DNA of 59,303 nt from Chloroflexota bacterium (GTDB taxonomy: Bacteria > Chloroflexota > Ktedonobacteria > Ktedonobacterales > Ktedonobacteraceae), in assembly GCA_005881495.1 (NCBI GenBank), contig VBHI01000346.1, positions 1 through 59,303 on the forward strand. The letters run 5' to 3'. The notes under the pieces are model-generated. The model was not told where the DNA came from. It was given only the letters and a program-made list of their open reading frames with translations, and ran no database searches. Below are positions 1-8,369 of the stretch, in pieces. Made by a program: the position numbers and the translations under genes. Within the stretch, counting starts at the first letter, position 1; each line of letters opens with the position of its first letter.

Positions 1-1
1 C

Positions 2-199
2 ATGGCACCAAGAGAGAAGTTCCCAACCGAGACGGAAGTGCAGCAGCTAGAGCAAGAAGGCTTTTCGTGTGAGCAGATTGACAGCCTACTCACACTCAGA
101 GCCCTGTATACCCACGGGGTCTATCATGAGGATAACCCGGAGCACAAGCGACAGGAGTTTATCCGCTGGCTCTACCTCCAGGGTCGTCTGGAGAGCTAG
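2..199 (+). CDS. small hypothetical protein (possibly 5'-truncated)
   Basis: A 65-residue reading frame that starts with ATG at base 2 and stops at 197-199. Because it begins at the window edge, the true start may lie upstream. The product is acidic and hydrophilic, with no membrane segment, signal peptide or motif that I recognise. It has the same orientation as the CoA-transferase that follows after a 75-nt gap, so it could be the last part of an upstream gene or the first gene of the operon. No function can be assigned. Confidence 0.4.
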   Translation: MAPREKFPTETEVQQLEQEGFSCEQIDSLLTLRALYTHGVYHEDNPEHKRQEFIRWLYLQGRLES

Positions 200-274
200 G
201 ACGCCATCTCCAGGAGCAATGTTCCACCAGGAACAAGAGGATCATATGGCTGTTGCCATGAGGAGGGTATACTC

Positions 275-1453
275 ATGTTACCGTTAGAAGGAATTACTAT
301 CATCTCACTTGAACAGGCAGTCGCGGCCCCGTTCGCGACGCGCCAGCTGGCCGACCTGGGAGCACGCGTGGTGAAGATCGAGCGTCCCAGTGTTGGGGAC
401 TTTGCACGTGACTACGATGAGACGGTACGGGGAATGGCGAGCCACTTTGTCTGGCTCAATCGCTCCAAGGAGAGTCTCACCCTTGACCTCAAGCACCCGC
501 AGGCTCGGCAGATTATCCACCAGCTGCTCGAGGACGCTGATGTGTTCATGCAGAACCTTGCCCCGGGGGCCGCTGAACGGCTGGGGCTCGGTCCTGAGGT
601 GCTGGCCCAGCACTACCCGCGCCTGATTGTGTGCGGCGTCTCCGGCTACGGTGCTTCGGGACCCTACCGCGACAAGAAGGCCTATGATCTGCTCGTGCAG
701 GGTGAAACGGGGCTCGTCTCCGTGACAGGGACACCGGAGACGCCAGCAAAAGTGGGCATCTCAATTGCGGATATCGCGGCTGGCATGTATGCCTACACGG
801 GGATTCTCACGGCGCTCTACCAGCGCGAACGGACGGGGAAAGGGACGGTACTCGAAGTCTCGATGTTCGAGGCGCTTGGGGAGTGGATGGGCTATCCAGC
901 CTACTATGCGGCGTATGGTGGCCCCCCGCCGCCCCGCGCCGGAGCGAGCCACGCAACCATCGCACCCTATGGCCCCTTCCACACTGGCGATGGCAAGCAG
1001 GTCAACCTGGGCCTACAGAATGAGCGCGAGTGGGCACAGTTCTGCGCACTTGTGCTCGAACAGCCCGAGATGGCGACCGATCCACGCTTCGATGGCAACG
1101 CCAAACGGGTTGCCAACCGCGAGGCGCTGCATGCCATGATCGACGCCGTGTTCAGCCAGTTCACCTCCGAAGAGGTCGTCGCTCGGCTGGACCGGGCGCA
1201 GATCGCCAACGCTCGTATGAACACGATGCAGGAGTTCTGGGAACACCCGCAGCTCCAGGCACGCCAGCGGTGGCGTGAGGTTGACTCTCCTGTAGGGCAG
1301 CTTCAGGCATTGCTGCCGCCCGTCACGATGTGTGACGTCGAGCCGCGAATGGACCCCATCCCGGCTCTGGGGGAGCAGACGGAGCAGATTCTGCGCTCGC
1401 TTGGCTACCAGGACGAGCAGATCAGCCAGCTGCGTGCTGGGCGTGTGATCTAA
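275..1453 (+). CDS. family III (CaiB/BaiF) CoA-transferase
   Basis: A 392-residue protein that transfers CoA between carboxylic acids. The start ATG follows a GAGGAGG site 8 nt upstream. The N-terminus (LEGITIISLEQ...APFATRQLADLGARVVKIE) is the CaiB Rossmann-like core, and KAYDLLVQGETGL holds the Asp expected to form the acyl-anhydride intermediate. Length is normal for the family (about 390-410). It is followed by a MaoC hydratase and a CitE-like lyase, so the likely substrate is a C5 dicarboxylate such as mesaconate, itaconate or citramalate. Chloroflexus uses a family III enzyme to move CoA on mesaconyl-CoA, which makes that role plausible here, but the substrate is inferred from neighbours only. 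The class is highly confident, the substrate is not. Confidence 0.93.
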   Translation: MLPLEGITIISLEQAVAAPFATRQLADLGARVVKIERPSVGDFARDYDETVRGMASHFVWLNRSKESLTLDLKHPQARQIIHQLLEDADVFMQNLAPGAAERLGLGPEVLAQHYPRLIVCGVSGYGASGPYRDKKAYDLLVQGETGLVSVTGTPETPAKVGISIADIAAGMYAYTGILTALYQRERTGKGTVLEVSMFEALGEWMGYPAYYAAYGGPPPPRAGASHATIAPYGPFHTGDGKQVNLGLQNEREWAQFCALVLEQPEMATDPRFDGNAKRVANREALHAMIDAVFSQFTSEEVVARLDRAQIANARMNTMQEFWEHPQLQARQRWREVDSPVGQLQALLPPVTMCDVEPRMDPIPALGEQTEQILRSLGYQDEQISQLRAGRVI

Positions 1454-1487
1454 CACGCGTGAGCAAGCAAGAAGGAGGAATGTACGC

Positions 1488-2018
1488 ATGACAACGAAAG
1501 AGGGCTGGCATGGCCGGTACTTCGAGGACTTCGAGACTGGCGATGTGTACCAGCATCCACTAGGGAGAACAGTGATAACGACGGACAATATGTGGTTCAC
1601 CTTGCTGACCCAAAACACCGCCCCGATTCACTTTGACCACCACTACGCGGCACAAACCGAATTTGGCAAGCCGCTCGTCGACTCGACCTTTACGCTGGCG
1701 CTGGTCACCGGGCAGAGCGTGGCCGACATTTCGCAGAACGTTTTCGCCAACCTGGGCTGGGACGAGGTCCGGCTCCCCCACCCGGTCTTCGAGGGCGACA
1801 CGATCTACTCCCAGTCGGAAGTCCTGGAGAAGCGGGAGTCACGGTCGCGCCCGAATGTCGGCATCGTGACGGTCAAGACCAGTGGCTACAATCAGGACGG
1901 GAAGGTCGTCATCACGTTCAAGCGCACCGTCATGGTCTACAAGCGCGGGCAAGCACCCCAGATCCCACGTCTTCTGCCGGGAGACATGTCAAGAGTGAAA
2001 CCAGGAGCAGAACAATGA
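1488..2018 (+). CDS. MaoC-family (hotdog) enoyl-CoA hydratase
   Basis: A 176-residue single-hotdog protein with AAGGAGG ahead of its ATG, starting 34 nt after the CoA-transferase. The segment PIHFDHHYAAQTEFGKPLVD matches the MaoC hydratase motif, with Asp and His acting on the water and acyl-CoA. VRLPHPVFEGDTIYSQSEVL and the closing FKRTVMVYKR strand are typical of the mesaconyl-CoA/itaconyl-CoA/methylmalyl-CoA hydratase branch. In this operon it would hydrate an unsaturated C5-CoA (for example mesaconyl-CoA to citramalyl-CoA) before cleavage by the downstream lyase. A generic (R)-enoyl-CoA hydratase role cannot be excluded. Confidence 0.88.
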   Translation: MTTKEGWHGRYFEDFETGDVYQHPLGRTVITTDNMWFTLLTQNTAPIHFDHHYAAQTEFGKPLVDSTFTLALVTGQSVADISQNVFANLGWDEVRLPHPVFEGDTIYSQSEVLEKRESRSRPNVGIVTVKTSGYNQDGKVVITFKRTVMVYKRGQAPQIPRLLPGDMSRVKPGAEQ

Positions 2019-2055
2019 GGACGATGGCCTCGTTACGTACTACCCGGAGGAGAAC

Positions 2056-2859
2056 ATGATGCGTTGCACCTATTTGTTCGTGCCAGGGAGCCGACCAGAT
2101 CGCTTCGAGAAGGCCCGGCAATCCGGCGCACATGCCGTGATCCTCGATCTGGAGGATGCGGTCGAGGACACGCAAAAAGACCTGGCTCGCGAGAACGTCG
2201 CGTCATGGCTCTCGCGGGAGCGACCCGTCTACGTTCGCATCAATGGAACGGAGACCCCCTGGTTCGAGCGGGATCTCGAGGTGGTGCGCATGCCTGGTGT
2301 GCTGGGCGTCGTCCTCCCGAAAGCCGAGCATCCCGAACAGATCGCACAGGTAGCTGCCTACCTCACTGGAGAAGCGCTGGTGCTGCCAATCATCGAGACC
2401 GCCCTGGGCATCTGGAACGTGCGTGCGCTGGCACAGGCCCCGCGGGTGGAACGCCTCGCCTTCGGCTCGATTGATTTCCAGCTGGATACAAGCATTACCG
2501 GAGAGCAGGAGGAGCTGCTCTATGCTCGCTCACGACTGGTCCTGGCTTCGCGCATCACTTCCATCTTGCCTCCCGTCGATGGCGTGACGGTAGCGCTGGA
2601 TGACATGGCCCGGTTGCAGGACGATGTGGCGCGTGCGCGTCGCCTCGGCTTTGGCGGGAAGCTCTGCATCCACCCCAGGCAGGTGGACACGATCAACCGC
2701 GGGTTTGCGCCCACTGAGAGTGAACGTGCTTGGGCCAGGCGGATACTGGGGGCGACCGAGGCATCAGGGGTAGGAGCGCTCCAGCTCGATGGTGAGCTGG
2801 TCGACCGACCGGTGATCGAACGCGCCAGGTCGATCCTGGCACAAGCAGACGCGCTGTGA
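2056..2859 (+). CDS. CitE/HpcH-family CoA-ester lyase
   Basis: A 267-residue TIM-barrel lyase. The start follows GGAGGAGAAC; two adjacent ATGs (2056, 2059) are possible. Family marks are RCTYLFVPGSRPDRFEKA at the N-terminus, the metal-site stretch AVILDLEDAVEDTQK, an arginine/asparagine pair in VYVRINGTETPW, LPKAEHPEQ, LPIIETALGIWN and the C-terminal GGKLCIHPRQVDTIN. Relatives cleave citramalyl-CoA, malyl-CoA or citryl-CoA to acetyl-CoA plus an oxoacid. After a CoA-transferase and a MaoC hydratase, citramalyl-CoA cleavage to acetyl-CoA and pyruvate is the simplest reading (inference). The length fits stand-alone citramalyl-CoA lyases. Confidence 0.92.
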   Translation: MMRCTYLFVPGSRPDRFEKARQSGAHAVILDLEDAVEDTQKDLARENVASWLSRERPVYVRINGTETPWFERDLEVVRMPGVLGVVLPKAEHPEQIAQVAAYLTGEALVLPIIETALGIWNVRALAQAPRVERLAFGSIDFQLDTSITGEQEELLYARSRLVLASRITSILPPVDGVTVALDDMARLQDDVARARRLGFGGKLCIHPRQVDTINRGFAPTESERAWARRILGATEASGVGALQLDGELVDRPVIERARSILAQADAL

Positions 2860-2984
2860 CCTGTGGAAGCTGAGCACAGGCTTGCGGGAAGCAGACGAGC
2901 AAATGAGCCTGTTCTATCCACAGGATAGTGTACAACACAAACCGCTCCACGTGAGCGTAGATTTTATCAGATGAGGATGTTGAA

Positions 2985-4111
2985 ATGCAATCAAAAATTC
3001 GTACTGTGATTATGAGAGGCGGCACCAGCCGAGGACTCTTCTTTTGGGATGAGGACCTTCCGTCGGACCCCGAGGCGCGAACATGGGCCATCCTGGCAGC
3101 CTTTGGCAGTCCGGACGCGTATGGCCGTCAGACAGACGGTTTGGGAGGTGCCACCTCCCTGACTAGTAAGGTGGCCATCATCAGCAGAGGCACCCAACCG
3201 GGTATTGATATCAACTTTACCTTTGGCCAGGTGAGCATCGAGAAGCCCTTGATCGATATGCGTGGCAACTGTGGCAACATCTCCTCAGCCGTCGGCCCCT
3301 ATGCCCTCGATGAAGGACTGGTCACCTGCCAGGAGCCATACACCCCGGTGCGCTTTCTCAATACGAACACTCAGAAGGTGACGGTCGCGCATGTGCCCAG
3401 CCGGAATGGTCGGTTTGAACCGGAGGGCGAGTATGCCATTCCGGGTGTACCGGGGACGGGTTCAAAGATTGTGCTGGATTTTCTCGACCCGGGCGGCGCG
3501 GTCACGGGGAAACTGTTCCCAACAGGACGGGTCAGGGATGTTCTCGCTGTGCCAGGAGTAGGGGAGATCGAGGTCTCGATCGTGGATGCCGCCAATCCCC
3601 TGGTGTTTTGTTATTGCTGCGGATCGCAGCGACGCGCGCAGCGGCCGGGGTGGCAATAGGACTGGCAGGGAGTATCGAGGAAGCCATACACAATGTCCCT
3701 TCGGTCCCGAAGATCGCCTTTGTGACACAGCCACGGCCCTACCTTCAACTGGATGGCGTGCTCCGTGAGGCCGCCGATGTCGACCTGGTCGCCAAGATCA
3801 TGTCAATGGGCCGCCTGCACCGGGCCTATGCATTGACCGGTGCCATCTGCACCACCGTCGCCGCACAGATTCCAGGCACGCTGGTGTATGACGTCGTCTC
3901 AGACCAGGCACGAGCCAGCGGGAGCATGAGGCTAGGACACCCATCGGGAGTGATGGACCTCTCGGCAAGCATGCACAAAGATGGAGAAAGCTGGTGTGTC
4001 GAAAAGGCCTCCGCGGCTCGTACCGCACGGCGGCTGATGGAGGGCGACATCTATGTACCGGAGCGGTTTCTTGGCGGGAGAGAGAAGGTAGCTACCGCCC
4101 ACCGCGCGTGA
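2985..4111 (+). pseudogene. PrpF-like methylaconitate/methylitaconate isomerase, frame-broken
   Basis: Two frames together make a PrpF-family protein. The first (from 2985, about 210 residues) has the opening IRTVIMRGGTSRGLFF, DGLGGATSLTSKVAII and IDMRGNCGNISSAVGPYAL. The second (about 3608-4111) resumes with RIAATRAAAGVAIGLA and carries LTGAICTTVAAQIPGT and RLGHPSGVMDLSA. At the junction near 3606-3612 the segment expected between 'DAANPLVF' and 'RIAATRAAAG' (about 27-28 residues in relatives, from memory) is almost absent and the frame shifts. The shift requires a loss of 1 modulo 3, about 70 nt. PrpF proteins isomerise C6/C5 unsaturated tri- and dicarboxylates, which fits the preceding operon. 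Whether the lesion is real or an assembly fault cannot be told from sequence alone. Confidence 0.82.
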
Positions 4112-4296
4112 GAGTACACTTGCTTCTGGGATACGAGGAGGCACGGAATGGCGTGCCTTGTAACGAGACCCGTGAATGCTCGTTGGGATTCACGTGAGCT
4201 ACGTGGACAGGAATGGGGCTTGTCCATGGTTGGAACAGAAAGTCGGAATAGGAATCTAGCCCAAATGGGCCAAACCCAGCGTCGCCAGCTGGAAGG

Positions 4297-4487
4297 CTAC
4301 TGTGGTAGCTGAGGAAGAATATCCTCCTGGAACTTCGCCAACTGCGCAGCGTCATCGGCCACAGGAACACCTTGCGCACTCCCGCTGCCTGCAGGTTAGC
4401 CAGTTTTTCGATGCACTCGGTTGCTGATCCGACTAGCACACGTTCACGCAGGAGCTCCACGGGATGACCCAGAATGGGGTATGGCAC
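4297..4487 (-). pseudogene. C-terminal remnant of a luciferase-like (LLM) flavin monooxygenase
   Basis: On the minus strand LLRERVLVGSATECIEKLAN and LQAAGVRKVFLWPMT are the usual C-terminal strand and helix of F420/FMN-dependent luciferase-like enzymes. The frame then slips, and DDAAQLAKFQEDILPQLPQ followed by TAG (4297-4299) completes the tail in another frame. Everything N-terminal is missing, cut off at about 4490 where an IS110 transposase remnant begins. It is a dead fragment. Confidence 0.6.
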
Positions 4488-4503
4488 CGATGTGTGTAGT
4501 TTG

Positions 4504-4995
4504 TCAAGAGGGCAAAACTTCTGCCGTGTGGAGGAAGAGAGCCGGAGGCTCATCAAGCATCCTGGGAGCTTGAGGCCCGATCGGGGAGCTGAAACGCCCG
4601 CGCGACTGGCTCGCAGAAACGTGGGGATGGAGACACAGCAGGAGCAGGCGATCACGATGCTGGCCTGGGATAACGCCGTGATGGGTAATCCAGTTCATCA
4701 GCTTGCGAGCAACGGCTTGTGCCTGAGCATTGGTATCGGCTTCCTGCTCGGTCAGGACATGCCAAACCGCGACCAGCAATTTGCGCGCGATGGCCACAAT
4801 CGCCTTCTGTTTCCCGATCCGCTTGGTCAAGCGCGCAAATTGAGCTTGCCAAGGGGGGTGATGCTCCACCGCGACCCAGGCGGCTTCTACCATCACGCCG
4901 CGCAAATCACGTCTGCCCTCTTTGGTAATGTGTCCGCCCTGATGGGTTTCCCCAGAATCATGCACGCTCGCTACGCACCACAGCTGCGTCCCCAC
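4504..4995 (-). pseudogene. IS110/IS116-family transposase, C-terminal fragment
   Basis: The reverse-strand frame reads SVHDSGETHQGGHITKEGRRDLR followed by a helical stretch with LLVAVWHVLTEQE. This is the C-terminal Transposase_20 domain of IS110-type DEDD transposases, whose G.T...G.ITK.G...LR signature is well preserved. The N-terminal DEDD catalytic domain is absent: upstream of 4995 the frame soon runs into unrelated sequence. A separate IS110 piece from the middle of such a protein lies at 7931-8110 on the other strand, so these may be two halves of one scrambled element or two copies. Confidence 0.65.
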
Positions 4996-5016
4996 CCCTC
5001 AACGAGGGTAGGGTAG

Positions 5017-5565
5017 CATGCGACGTGCCTCACTAACAACATCCTAACAACGATTCGGACAAATTTGGGCCATTTGCTCTGTTATACCTCTTTTTACATT
5101 TTAAACGTCAAATACTTGTTTTTCACACTTGCACTGTTTCTCTTAATGCCCTGAGACCATATGCTGTTCAACGAGCGATTAGAGGGTGTGCGAGAAGCCT
5201 TGAGAAGCCGATTGGCGTTGATGAGTTACTTCGGTTTGTCAAGCTTTTTTCGGCACTGACAGCACGTGTTTTCGTCCCAAATGCCTTTCGCGAAAAGACT
5301 GGATGGCTCAGAATCTGATGGAACCTGAGCAATAGAGAAACGCTCCAGAAGCCTTTTTGTACATCCTCTACAGATATCTATAACTAAGATGAGCAGCATA
5401 TGAGTAAGCTGCCCGATTCCTTATCACTACCTAAGCTCCTTGAGTAGGTCATTCCTGGCCTCGTAAACCATAGGTGCCTGGGGCGAGGAGGGATCTCGAC
5501 GAAGACCCTCATCAATAGAGTACAGCGCTGCACCAAGGGAACCAATGCCCCAGTATGCAATCCCT
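5017..5565. other. intergenic stretch without recognisable gene
   Basis: About 550 nt between the IS110 remnant and the TIR-TPR gene, AT-richer than its flanks. I see no convincing reading frame, RNA structure or repeat. It may hold the lost 3' part of the TIR-TPR gene, whose last repeat is incomplete, but no continuation is visible in any frame. Confidence 0.5.
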
Positions 5566-6657
5566 CTAGAAAAATAAATACTTGAACTTCAGGAACACCT
5601 GCCCTCTGTTGAAATAAGATTGGGCGTCGCTGGGATCGAGCTGAAGAGCTCGCTCAATGGCTCTCGAAGCTTCCTGGTGACGTTGTAAACGTATTAGCGC
5701 GCTACCCGCAACCCTGTGGGCAGCAGTGTGGTTGGGGTCAAGACGAAGTGCTTGATCACAGGCACCCAGAGTCTCTTGGAAGCGTCCCAGAAGTCCGAGC
5801 GCGCTCGCAATGGTACTGTAGGTGTAAGCCGAGTAAGAATCAAGGCGGAGTGCTTCATTACAAGCAGCCAAGGCCTCCTCGGGGCGTCTCATATTGTTGA
5901 GGAGGTTACCCTTTGTAATATAAGCAAAGGCATTAGAGGGATCAAGGCGAAGAGCTTGATTACAGGTATCCAGGGCCTCTTGGAAGCGCTTGAGACTGTA
6001 AAATGCAAGGCTTTTGTGAAGGTAGGCGTAGGAAAGATGAGGGTCAAGACGAAGAGCAAAATCAAAGGCCACCAGAGCTCCTTCATAGTTCCCAGCATCG
6101 TCTAAGAGATTCCCCTCTTTGAGCCATCGCTCTTTCGTGTTAGGAGCTTCTGCCGACGGCTCTTCTTTTGACTGTTCTTTCACCGGTGGAGGTTGGGTTC
6201 GAAGCCAGTCAACAAGGCTACGAATGCCTTGGGCCACAGAGAGAAAGGCCTCATCCTGGTTGCTCCACGTTGTTATTGGTCGTGCATCGCGAGGTAAACA
6301 CTGAAGGTGTGCAAATGGTGCTTTTTTCCAGTCCACCGGACGAAGAATGACAGGGAGAACCCAGGCCTCGCCAAGCTCATGCTGTTGTAAAGCACGTCCC
6401 ATCTCGTCGCTATAGCAGTAGTCAGAGAAGAAAAAGTCGGCACTGATGAGCAACACAATGATGCGGGCAGAAGTGAGTTGCTTCTCGATTTCGGATTTCC
6501 ACTCCATGCCTGGTAGAATCTGGCGATCGTACCAGCTTTCGATGAACCCTTGCCGCTGCAAGAGGACAAGGTGCTTGGCCAGTTCGTCGTGCAGGTGTTC
6601 GTCCTCATGTGCATAGGCGTAGAAGAGTTTGATGGGTTGAAGTCCTTCTGGTGGCAT
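5566..6657 (-). CDS. TIR-domain protein with TPR repeats
   Basis: A 363-residue protein with AAGGAG upstream of its ATG. Residues about 8-140 form a TIR domain: IKLFYAYAHEDEHLHDEL, SWYDRQILPGMEW, ARIIVLLISADFFFSDYCYS, then Glu85, placed like the NAD-cleaving glutamate of enzymatic TIR domains. After a short charged linker come five 34-residue TPRs (about 174-341), each ending in ALRLDP or a close variant, and a sixth cut after about 21 residues, so the C-terminus may be truncated. TIR proteins of this build hydrolyse NAD or signal in antiphage defence and cell death. Here it stands alone beside a recombinase among mobile-element debris, so a defence cargo role is plausible but unproven. Confidence 0.88.
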   Translation of the reverse strand: MPPEGLQPIKLFYAYAHEDEHLHDELAKHLVLLQRQGFIESWYDRQILPGMEWKSEIEKQLTSARIIVLLISADFFFSDYCYSDEMGRALQQHELGEAWVLPVILRPVDWKKAPFAHLQCLPRDARPITTWSNQDEAFLSVAQGIRSLVDWLRTQPPPVKEQSKEEPSAEAPNTKERWLKEGNLLDDAGNYEGALVAFDFALRLDPHLSYAYLHKSLAFYSLKRFQEALDTCNQALRLDPSNAFAYITKGNLLNNMRRPEEALAACNEALRLDSYSAYTYSTIASALGLLGRFQETLGACDQALRLDPNHTAAHRVAGSALIRLQRHQEASRAIERALQLDPSDAQSYFNRGQVFLKFKYLFF

Positions 6658-6718
6658 TGCCTGGGCTCCTTACCGTCACTTTGGCGTGACTCACTGCTAT
6701 CAACAATTCCATTCGTTT

Positions 6719-7561
6719 TTATGTCCAAGCAATCGTCTCGACTGCTCGTTGGAGATCGCTACTGGTTCCCTGCACGTAGACCATCGTGGTATCCAGAGAA
6801 TCGTGACCCATGAGTTGAGCCAGCCGGTGCAAAGGAACCGACTGGGCCATCCGATAGCCAAAGCGATGCCGAAGATCGTGAGGACTCACATCGTTGACTT
6901 TGGCTCTCTCTACATACTTTTTAATCACATAGCCTAATCCGCGTTCCGTCAGTTGTGTCTGTCTTTTTTCAGAAAGAAATAGCGGACTGGTACTGGTCCC
7001 ATGGACGGTAATGGTCCCGCTACGCTTGCCAAGTTTCACCTGATGACGCGTAAGGCTACATACCTCTTGTACTCGTAATCCTGTGTGAAGCATAAGTATG
7101 ATGATGGCTCGATCTCGTACATTTCCCGTCTCTGTGACAGTTGCCACCAGGGCCTGCTCTTCCCGATCATCAAGATGCCGAGGGGCGCTCTCCTCTTGTC
7201 CAACGAGTTTGACGGCGGCAGAAGGATCATAGGGAATGAGGTGCTGCTGAGTGACCCACCCGAAGTAGCGCTTCAAGCTGATGAGGGAACGGTTGACCGA
7301 GGCCGGTTTCTGTCGTTGTACAGTCTGCAAATAGGTCCGATACCGCGTCAGTGCTGGAGTGGTAATTCCTTGCGGTGTAAAGCAGTCCGGTATATGCGCT
7401 TCTCGCTCCGTTTCATACCATGCGATGAAGTGGCGTAGATCGCTCAGGTAATTGCGAATGGATGCCGGCGTGAGATCTTCTCGCTCGCGCAACCAGTGCT
7501 CGTACAAAGCGAGTGCCTCAAGGCCTGCGTGCGAGAGTGGTGGATGTGCCGTCCGCTTCAT
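6719..7561 (-). CDS. tyrosine recombinase / phage-type integrase (XerC/D-like)
   Basis: A complete 280-residue tyrosine recombinase. An N-terminal SAM-like DNA-binding domain (LREREDLTPASIRNYLSDLR) is followed by the catalytic domain with Arg163 (LHTGLRVQEVCSL), His228-x-x-Arg231 (SPHDLRHRFG), Gly-His253 (LMGHDSLDTTM) and the nucleophile Tyr262, so all main active-site residues are present. It catalyses site-specific strand exchange. It lies 61 nt upstream of the TIR-TPR start, in the same orientation, so the two could be transcribed together. I found no clear attachment-site duplication around it. Confidence 0.93.
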   Translation of the reverse strand: MKRTAHPPLSHAGLEALALYEHWLREREDLTPASIRNYLSDLRHFIAWYETEREAHIPDCFTPQGITTPALTRYRTYLQTVQRQKPASVNRSLISLKRYFGWVTQQHLIPYDPSAAVKLVGQEESAPRHLDDREEQALVATVTETGNVRDRAIIILMLHTGLRVQEVCSLTRHQVKLGKRSGTITVHGTSTSPLFLSEKRQTQLTERGLGYVIKKYVERAKVNDVSPHDLRHRFGYRMAQSVPLHRLAQLMGHDSLDTTMVYVQGTSSDLQRAVETIAWT

Positions 7562-7709
7562 ATACCGCCTTGTCTTGTCCTCGTGCCAACAACCTTAGCA
7601 GAAAAAAGTCCCATGCTCTTGACCGCTTCATTTCTGCAAAGGTATCTTAGCAGAAATCAATCGAAATGTACAGATTATTTCACAGGACATGTGGAAAGAG
7701 AGAAAACTC

Positions 7710-7890
7710 ATGCCAGTTGAGTTTTTGACGGCCGAGCAACGCCAACACTATGGATGCTATGTTGGGGAGCCATCCCCAGAACAGCTCGCCCTCTACTTTC
7801 ACCTGGATGATCGCGACCGGGCCTTGTTAGAACCTCGACGTCATGATCATACACGCCTGGGCGCGCCAAGACGGATCGGCACGATGCGAT
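7710..7890 (+). pseudogene. Tn3-family transposase N-terminal (DUF4158) remnant
   Basis: From ATG 7710 the frame gives [39 protein letters not shown] and HDHTRLG. This is the DUF4158 opening of Tn3-type transposases, which normally run to about 1000 residues. After roughly 55 residues the match degrades (IGTMRC) and then ends; the next recognisable sequence is a piece of IS110. Only the first few percent of the gene survives. Confidence 0.65.
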
Positions 7891-7930
7891 GCGATGACGA
7901 TAGCCCGCGTCCTCTTGAGTGGGGAGGCAC

Positions 7931-8110
7931 GAGCTGGCTACATTCGAAGCCGAGCACGTCGCCACGTATCGGAAACTAGTGCGCTTACACACGCAGCTCT
8001 CCGATGAGGCCGCACGCTATCAAAACGAGATCCAGGCGAGGCTTTTAGTCCTCTTCCCGGAGTTCACGCAGGTCTTTGCCGATCCCTGCTTGCCAAGCGC
8101 GGCTCCGTTG
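7931..8110 (+). pseudogene. IS110-family transposase, internal fragment
   Basis: The frame [20 protein letters not shown] followed by LSDEAARYQNEIQARLLVLF and PEFTQVFADP is the central helical linker of IS110-type transposases. It lacks both the N-terminal DEDD domain and the C-terminal domain. It abuts the Tn3 remnant directly, showing at least two successive insertion or deletion events. Confidence 0.6.
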
Positions 8111-8257
8111 TCAGAGCACACAGCCCACCGGTGGGCTGTGCAAGGGGGATATGGTTCGTCTCCAAGCCAGCGTCGACCTCAGGTTTCCCTCACAGGGGGC
8201 TTGACAAATTCTATAGCTTCTTGTGAAGGAGATAGAAGCAATGTTTGTTCTCCCACT

Positions 8258-8349
8258 TGCTATCATTCCTATGCTATCATTCCTAGTAGTAGATGTATTC
8301 TCGCGATACCGCTCGTCGTAGTAGATGTATTCTCGCGATACCGCTCGTC
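8258..8349. repeat. back-to-back tandem repeats (2 x 14 bp, then 2 x 32 bp)
   Basis: Positions 8258-8271 and 8272-8285 are identical 14-mers (TGCTATCATTCCTA). They are followed immediately by identical 32-mers at 8286-8317 and 8318-8349 (beginning GTAGTAGATG and ending CCGCTCGTC). The array ends about 20 nt before the acyl-CoA dehydrogenase start and lies within its probable leader. Confidence 0.9.
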
Positions 8350-8369
8350 GAGAAACTAAGGAGGAAGAT

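Noticed and set aside
4474..5016. Plus-strand 180-residue frame
   Set aside because: It is antisense to the IS110 transposase remnant, which has the recognisable family motif.
4504..8110. The two IS110 pieces as one element flanking the TIR-recombinase island
   Set aside because: They are in opposite orientation and from different parts of the protein, with no matching element ends, so a composite transposon cannot be supported.
8200..8260. TTGACA promoter (about 8202) with -10 for the acyl-CoA dehydrogenase
   Set aside because: No -10-like hexamer at 16-18 nt; the nearest TATAG is only about 6 nt away.
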